Of a stretch of 64,000 nucleotides of DNA, positions 59,696 to 64,000 are shown in pieces. Within the stretch, counting starts at the first letter, position 1. Each line of letters begins with the position of its first letter. A program made the position numbers and the translations under genes. The notes under the pieces are model-generated. The model was not told the DNA's origin, did no database searches, and saw nothing but the letters and a program-made list of their open reading frames with translations. Source of the DNA: Terriglobales bacterium (GTDB taxonomy: Bacteria > Acidobacteriota > Terriglobia > Terriglobales > Acidobacteriaceae); contig DATHMF010000031.1 of the NCBI GenBank assembly GCA_035487355.1, positions 1 through 64,000 of the forward strand, in the 5' to 3' direction.

Positions 59696-59930
59696 AGCTG
59701 GGAACGCCGGGGCAGGCGGCGGGAATCGCCGGCACGCGGATTTTTGAAAAGCGGTTAAATCGTTTTCCTGAGGACTGAGACGACAACTGCGGACTAACGA
59801 GAAAGCCGAGCTTGGCGGCCGGGTTTCTGCACGTCGCTTGTCATTACCGAAGAGCAGCTAATGGGGCTTGCGATTGTTGAAGAAAATCCGTGCATAACTG
59901 AGCATCGTGCGTTTGGAGTACGCCGCCACT
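59696..59930. other. Spacer between dedA-like and deaminase genes
   Basis: 235 bp between convergent genes. No gene and no clear hairpin terminator; contains a weak GAGGACT/GAGACGA heptamer-like stretch near 59771. Confidence 0.4.
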
Positions 59931-61286
59931 CTAGCCGTTAGGTGATCTATATGCATAGGGCTTAGCCGCCTTGCGGATTTTCTCACACGCATCTTGAACT
60001 TGAGTTGCTGCTATTTCCATCTCCGTTTGGTCACTTGTTGAGAAAAGCTTCACCAGGGCAATGTTTATGGCTCCTAATTCACTAACTGCTACCGCAGCTA
60101 AGTCAGTTGGCACATCATAATCTTGAGCAAAGACGCGGCGTGCCGCAGCAATTTTCGCCCTGATTTGCTCTTCCTTATTAGCAATGTCTTTGACGGCGCG
60201 AGCCACCATATGCTGCGTGTGTAGTTCGTAAAACGACCACGCCGCCTCTTGCACTTCGCGGGTTGCATCAGTAAGCAACCTGGCAGCTGTCGTGGCTGCA
60301 ACGTCTGCGATCTCATTTGCCTTCTTGGGCGTTTGCTTCTGTCGTTGCGCCCTAATGAATTCCCGGTTCATTTCCTCAACTTGCGCTCTCAAATCTCGTG
60401 GAAACATTTGGATTTCAATATTAGCGTCGCTCAGCAGTTGGTCACCAAGTCCTCGAATCTCGGGATTCGGATCTAACATGCCGATGACTACGCGGGCCAC
60501 CTTCCGGTCGACGAGCCGCTGCGCACAAGGAATCTTCGGATGTTTCCTAGCGGTACAGGGTTCGAGTGTCGTGTAGATCGTGGCACCTGCGACCAAATCA
60601 TCTGGCAGCTTCTTGTCCAACGCTATATATTCAGCATGGCACTGGGGAATCTCTCCGCGATGCGATTTGCTGATAACAGTTCCGTTTTTGACCACAACTG
60701 CACCAACCATCGGATGCGGCCTTCCGTCTTCAGGAACACTCTTTTGTGCCTCCTCAATGGCCATAAGCGCGAAACGTCGATCATCATCTGCATAGTTAGT
60801 TCCGACAAATGTGCGTAGACGAGGAATAAGATTTGATAAATCTTTATAATCGATCACCATATCTCTGGACTCTGCATAGATTCTGTCAACTAACCCTCGG
60901 AGGCTTTCGTCTTTCAGTCCGCGCGCAATGTGGTCTTGCTTAAATCTGATACAAGAATCCTCTGCACGTTTAGAGCTTTCGTAGATCTGGCGAAGGATTT
61001 CTAGATGGGCATCACTCACGTTGCGAGGGAGCTCAGTTAGCAATCTCTCGAAATCACCCTGGTATCTAGTAAACAGATCCACAAAAAAATCAATGTACTG
61101 CGAAACATCGTCGGGAGAGTCGAGTTTATCTCTTTGCTTGTCCACTCTTTCTTGCAGACGCTTGAGCTGGCTGATCGTATCGACCGTATTATCTCGCCAG
61201 TCCCGAAGATGCGACAGAATCACGTCCATCGGGACACCAGTATAATCGGTCATTCCGGCGAAAAATGATCGCTTCCAGCTAGTCAC
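59931..61286 (-). CDS. RibD-type zinc deaminase domain within long helical flanks (orphan)
   Basis: 451 residues from GTG 61286 (ATG 61253 possible). N-terminal ~185 residues are charged and helical with coiled-coil character (DWRDNTVDTISQLKRLQERV). The CDA-fold domain is at about 188-320: HPMVGAVVVKNGTVISKSH, zinc ligand and catalytic HAE (H217, E219), TTLEPCTARKHPKIPC with C244 and C254, then VVIGMLDPNPEIRGLG as in RibD. No RibD reductase domain follows; instead another ~130 residues of charged helices. It therefore looks like a deaminase sensor or effector, not a riboflavin enzyme. Divergent by 48 bp from a membrane-protein gene. Lower GC than neighbours suggests transfer. Possible phage-defence role (inference). 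Confidence 0.75.
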   Translation of the reverse strand: MTSWKRSFFAGMTDYTGVPMDVILSHLRDWRDNTVDTISQLKRLQERVDKQRDKLDSPDDVSQYIDFFVDLFTRYQGDFERLLTELPRNVSDAHLEILRQIYESSKRAEDSCIRFKQDHIARGLKDESLRGLVDRIYAESRDMVIDYKDLSNLIPRLRTFVGTNYADDDRRFALMAIEEAQKSVPEDGRPHPMVGAVVVKNGTVISKSHRGEIPQCHAEYIALDKKLPDDLVAGATIYTTLEPCTARKHPKIPCAQRLVDRKVARVVIGMLDPNPEIRGLGDQLLSDANIEIQMFPRDLRAQVEEMNREFIRAQRQKQTPKKANEIADVAATTAARLLTDATREVQEAAWSFYELHTQHMVARAVKDIANKEEQIRAKIAAARRVFAQDYDVPTDLAAVAVSELGAINIALVKLFSTSDQTEMEIAATQVQDACEKIRKAAKPYAYRSPNG

Positions 61287-61334
61287 TTGCCTTCCCGTCC
61301 TCTCATGAGTATAGTTTTTTAATTTTACTCCAGC

Positions 61335-61880
61335 ATGTCACAGCTTGACTCCCCACCTAAGCTACCGCACAATCACGGCATGTCAGACTTAACGAAGATT
61401 CTGTTGAGTGCTGCAACAGGCTGGGCGCTCGGTCTCATTTCAGGAATTTTGCTTGAACCATTTAAAGCGTGGTATGTGCGGCAATTTACAGCCAAACGTG
61501 CCCGGAAGGATATCTATAAAGAGTTTGCTGATGTGTATTTCCGCATTGTTGTGCTTGGAAAACAATGGGAGTTAAACCCTTCATACATGAAACTCAACAT
61601 TGAAGAAATGAGAACAGAAGTTTTTGATTTCTATTATGAACAGCACCGGGATGCGGTCTACAAGATTCCAGAGTGGAAACATCTCCAAGGTTTCTCCGAG
61701 TCAATAAAAGAAAAAATGATGGAATTCAAGAATAACAATGCGTCAATAGCGGAAATTGTAGACGGATTTGAACAGGAAATCGCCTTGCTCACAAGATTCA
61801 AAATGTTTGATAGCAAACTCTTCAACAACCAGCTTCAAAAACTTCGAGCCAGACAGAAAGCTTCAGAGCTCACTCTATGA
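61335..61880 (+). CDS. Hypothetical membrane-anchored protein
   Basis: 181 residues (ATG 61380 is an alternative start). One membrane segment near residues 22-42 (ILLSAATGWALGLISGILLE), then a basic linker and an acidic, helical cytoplasmic tail with several aromatic residues. No family recognised. AT-rich relative to the rest of the window. It starts 48 bp from the deaminase gene on the opposite strand and ends 12 bp from the convergent gene at 61893, so the three genes are tightly packed. Confidence 0.65.
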   Translation: MSQLDSPPKLPHNHGMSDLTKILLSAATGWALGLISGILLEPFKAWYVRQFTAKRARKDIYKEFADVYFRIVVLGKQWELNPSYMKLNIEEMRTEVFDFYYEQHRDAVYKIPEWKHLQGFSESIKEKMMEFKNNNASIAEIVDGFEQEIALLTRFKMFDSKLFNNQLQKLRARQKASELTL

Positions 61881-61892
61881 CCCGGGCTACAC

Positions 61893-62354
61893 TTATTCCT
61901 TCGGAGGTGAAAAAATAGGAACCTCTATCGGATTTTTCGCAAATGCATGGGAGATCCAAAAATAAACAACGCCTTTCTGTAGTGCTCTATCAAACTCAAG
62001 GTTGTGTTCCATGAAAATTGTTGCCTCATCACCAACAGCGAGTCTGTATGGAACGACAGCGCCCTGATAAATGTTCAAGACGGCAGCAGTTTCCGGCTTG
62101 TGGCGAGAGCGGTCCTTTTCAGACGCATATTGGTAGAAACCATAGTTGGTCAATGTCGTTGGTGCGGTTCCGATGTTCTGTATAGACACTTTAAGATATT
62201 TAGGGTCTCCGGGGGGAGCGGGTCGCTTAACCATACCTGCCCATGCCTGAACACACAGTTTGGGGCCTGAAGACAGTTTCAAATAAATGTTCCAAGAAAG
62301 GCTCGCTACACCTGTGCAAGCTCCAACGCCGGCGACCCATTGAGTAATGTTCAT
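61893..62354 (-). CDS. Hypothetical membrane-anchored beta-rich protein
   Basis: 153 residues from ATG 62354. Short N-terminal membrane segment (about 5-25, VAGVGACTGVASLSWNIYLKL) followed by a beta-rich region (KYLKVSIQNIGTAPTTLTNYGFYQY..., VVPYRLAVGDEATIFMEHNLEF...) that looks like an Ig-type sandwich. No recognised family. Third member of the island gene trio; function unknown. Confidence 0.65.
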   Translation of the reverse strand: MNITQWVAGVGACTGVASLSWNIYLKLSSGPKLCVQAWAGMVKRPAPPGDPKYLKVSIQNIGTAPTTLTNYGFYQYASEKDRSRHKPETAAVLNIYQGAVVPYRLAVGDEATIFMEHNLEFDRALQKGVVYFWISHAFAKNPIEVPIFSPPKE

Positions 62355-62573
62355 GCTTTAGGGTTTTACCACGATTTCAGGGTAGCCCGGCCCAAACGGT
62401 TATTTCATGATTACTCTTGAGGGTGCCGGGTCCTAGCTCTGCTAGGGAGGGGGTTTTATTTGTACTCGATGAATCCTGACGAGAACAGACTACACTGATG
62501 CCATACCCTGGGGGCTGAAGCGCTTCCAGCAAACCGGAGATCAGCATTACTCAGTTGTAATCGCTGGGAAGCA

Positions 62574-62624
62574 AGCCCCAACGGGGCGACGTATTATAGC
62601 CCAGCGCTTCCAGCGCTGGGTATG
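62574..62624 (+). repeat. REP-like double-palindrome flanking the Y1 transposase (left)
   Basis: AGCCCCAACGGGGCGAC followed by GTATTATAGCCCAGCGCTTC and the matching CAGCGCTGGG. Two hairpins: GCCCC/GGGGC and CCCAGCGCT/AGCGCTGGG. Its inverted near-copy is at 63178-63227. A fragment also appears at 62511-62530. Confidence 0.8.
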
Positions 62625-62667
62625 GATGCCAAAATGATCCGAGTCCCGTAGGGACGACGCTCGCTCC

Positions 62668-63121
62668 TTATCCGAATACGAAGCGTTCGTCATATTCCAT
62701 GCTGTTCTTCTTCAAAAACAAAATATATTCTTGTTCGAACGTCTGTTTGCGGTGATGTTCCCGCTGGTTCCTGATGTACCGGATCGTGTTTTCAATTTGG
62801 GAAGGGCCGACGCTGAATGCGCCGTAGCCCTCCTGCCAGGCAAACCTGCCGCGGCCGGGAGATTTTTCATTGATCCATTTGGAGGAAACACCTTTGATGC
62901 TTTGGAGGGCTTTTGCCAGCGGCAGCACCGCCGGGACGGAAAGCAGGATGTGGGCATGGTTTTCGATGCCGCCGATGGCCGGAACTCTCATGCCGCGCTC
63001 CACGGCCACCGAGACAATGAGTTTCCACAGGCGTTCTTGAAATTCCGGACGAATCAAAGTTTTGCCTCTCTTTGGTGCTGAAGACGCAATGCAGGTTGTT
63101 GTTTACGAAAGAGTGTGCCAT
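62668..63121 (-). pseudogene. REP-associated Y1 (IS200/HUH-like) transposase, frameshifted
   Basis: MAHSFVNNNLHCVFSTKERQ is encoded in one frame (63121 to about 63062). The rest, LIRPEFQERLWKLIVSV...ENHAHILLSV...YIRNQREHHRKQTFEQEYILFLKK...DERFVFG, is one frame away. Dropping one base in the T4 run at 63060-63063 restores a continuous ~150-residue protein of the Y1_Tnp/RAYT family. The HUH-type motif is HAH (ENHAHI) and the putative nucleophile is in RYIRNQREHH. It is flanked on both sides by inverted REP-like palindromes, as in RAYT loci. Probably inactive, though a frameshift rescue or sequencing error cannot be excluded. Confidence 0.8.
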
Positions 63122-63177
63122 GTTGGTTGCATCCTTCTGGCGTCGTCCTTACAGGACTTGGTTTATTTGGTTTGCTT

Positions 63178-63227
63178 ACCCAGCGCTGGAAGCGCTGGGC
63201 TATAATACGCCGCCCCTGCCGGGGCTG
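63178..63227 (-). repeat. REP-like double-palindrome flanking the Y1 transposase (right)
   Basis: Inverted partner of 62574-62624: ACCCAGCGCTGGAAGCGCTG followed by GGCTATAATAC, then CGCCCCTGCCGGGGCTG. It sits about 57 bp upstream of the transposase start. Confidence 0.8.
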
Positions 63228-63256
63228 TGAATCCTTCGGACTCGGGAAATGACTGA

Positions 63257-63328
63257 TGTTTAACCACCCTTCGGCTTGGCTCAGGGCAGGCTACGGACAC
63301 GAAGGAATGAATCACCAAGGACACAAAG
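63257..63328 (-). repeat. 72-bp inverted-repeat arm, right
   Basis: Partner of 58881-58952 in opposite orientation with one mismatch in 72. The arms enclose 58953-63256 (about 4.3 kb). Confidence 0.85.
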
Positions 63329-63546
63329 AAAGCCGGGACAGGTCCGCTCTAGTCAAAAAACAGTTATCAAAACCGCGTCTGACCACTGTATGACTGTGGT
63401 GGGCCACCCCGGCCTGGACTAAATTCTTCGCCCCCGTTCAGGAGCTGAACTTTTGGCGGGACGCGCGCCGTTTTTCCCCACAAAAGTTCGAAGCCATCCC
63501 CACACGCGCTGGCGCGCGAATGGGGCACCCAGGTTTATCTAGTCAT

Positions 63547-63577
63547 GATATCACTCTGGTATCAAAACGTTGATTTC
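63547..63577 (-). repeat. Inverted-repeat block B, right (partner 58778-58808)
   Basis: 31 bp beginning GATATCACTCTGGTATC. Reverse complement matches 58778-58808 at 27 of 31 positions. Confidence 0.7.
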
Positions 63578-63735
63578 CTCGAAACAGCAGGTCATCATGG
63601 AGAAGCAGTTGTCAGCTACCAGTTGCCGGTCCACGGCACGCCGGGACAGGTTGCCAGTGAAAAACAACTGCAAAAGAACACGGGGTGAGCGCGAAGCGGC
63701 CTGGTTTTGGCTGCGGAGCCCTTAGGCAAAAGACA

Positions 63736-63903
63736 GCATTCAAGAATGCGGGATTGATAATCCTTTTGGTCTTTGAAAATTTAGTGCGACTCGGGATTCT
63801 GTGGACAGGACTAGCAGCAAGTCCCCCGCCCCGGATTGATTTTCGCCAGTAATGACGGGGGTCAGGCGCGGTTCTGGACCCTTCAACGACTTGCTAGCAA
63901 GTG
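63736..63903 (-). repeat. Repeat family A, inverted copy (A')
   Basis: Inverted relative to A2 and similar over most of its length, including GATTGATTTTCGCCAGTAAT (inverse of the A core) and CTTGCTAGCAAGTG at the end. Less conserved than the 72-bp arm. Confidence 0.75.
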
Positions 63904-64000
63904 GGTGGGGTGATCCCCCAAAATACGTTTTTAGGCCGTTGGCCACCCGGACCGCAAAACCCATCGCGATGAAAGAGGTCTTACTTCATCCGTAAGCTGT

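Larger units (their letters stand above)
63329..64000. other. Gene-free right arm of the island, rich in repeats
   Basis: 672 bp to the window edge. Holds a degenerate family-A relative (CGCGTCTGACC, about 63372), block B, the A' repeat and several GC-rich palindromic bits. No gene was supported; the minus-strand frame 63740-63964 is the repeat read in translation. Confidence 0.6.

Noticed and set aside
63740..63964. 74-residue minus-strand frame near the right edge
   Set aside because: Lies almost wholly inside repeat A' and translates the repeat.

Overview
The window looks like chromosomal DNA from an acidobacterium, probably of the Terriglobales/Koribacter type. This rests on gene content rather than a marker gene: an Acidobacteria-type VWFA-related secreted protein, carboxypeptidase-regulatory-domain secreted proteins, a Big_2/repeat surface protein, fused E1 alpha/beta, fused MoaD-MoaE, and a two-gene membrane-anchor/flavoprotein succinate dehydrogenase arrangement. 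Coding density is high and most genes are housekeeping. Intergenic spacers are unusually rich in short degenerate repeats.

Layout. 1-3.0 kb: succinate dehydrogenase flavoprotein (cut by the left edge) and membrane anchor, then a secreted protein, all on the minus strand. 3.4-9.4 kb: a giant alpha-2-macroglobulin whose bait-region position carries three pseudopilin-like modules and a carboxypeptidase-regulatory domain. 9.5-12 kb: two MacB-like permeases. 12-17.2 kb: a Big_2/repeat surface protein, two glycosyltransferase-type genes, and a small glyoxalase-fold gene inside an inverted-repeat element. 17.3-23.8 kb: PpiD-like foldase, a zinc micro-protein, MalQ, a 111-bp tandem repeat, and a minus-strand run of three enzymes. 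23.9-33.2 kb: fused 2-oxoacid dehydrogenase E1, saccharopine-dehydrogenase-like protein, small membrane proteins, hydrolase, HyuA-type protein. 33.3-40.5 kb: PheA, Lon, MoaD-MoaE, VWFA protein, Hfq-like protein, PEBP lipoprotein, inositol monophosphatase. 40.6-48.2 kb: an overlapping ABC-2 operon, a GGDEF protein, an aconitase-family enzyme and a ferredoxin. 48.3-55.5 kb: HEAT protein, RecO, glyQ / membrane protein / glyS, an adenylate-cyclase-like protein, a STAS protein, tRNA-Val. 56.4-58.1 kb: a cobalamin-binding-type radical SAM enzyme.

The right end (58.1-64 kb) is the accessory part. Inverted arms (the best block is a 72-bp repeat with 71 matches) bound about 4.3 kb. This segment holds a DedA-like protein with an in-frame 15-bp repeat expansion, a RibD-type deaminase domain buried in long helical flanks, two membrane-anchored orphan proteins, and a frameshifted REP-associated Y1 transposase flanked by its own palindromes. 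It is the best candidate here for an undescribed system, though no function can be assigned from sequence alone.

A second genome-level signal is a set of degenerate heptanucleotide (7-bp period) arrays placed a few to a few tens of bases downstream of stop codons or the tRNA, at eleven or so places in the window. All identifications come from reading translated sequence and motifs; no database search was run.
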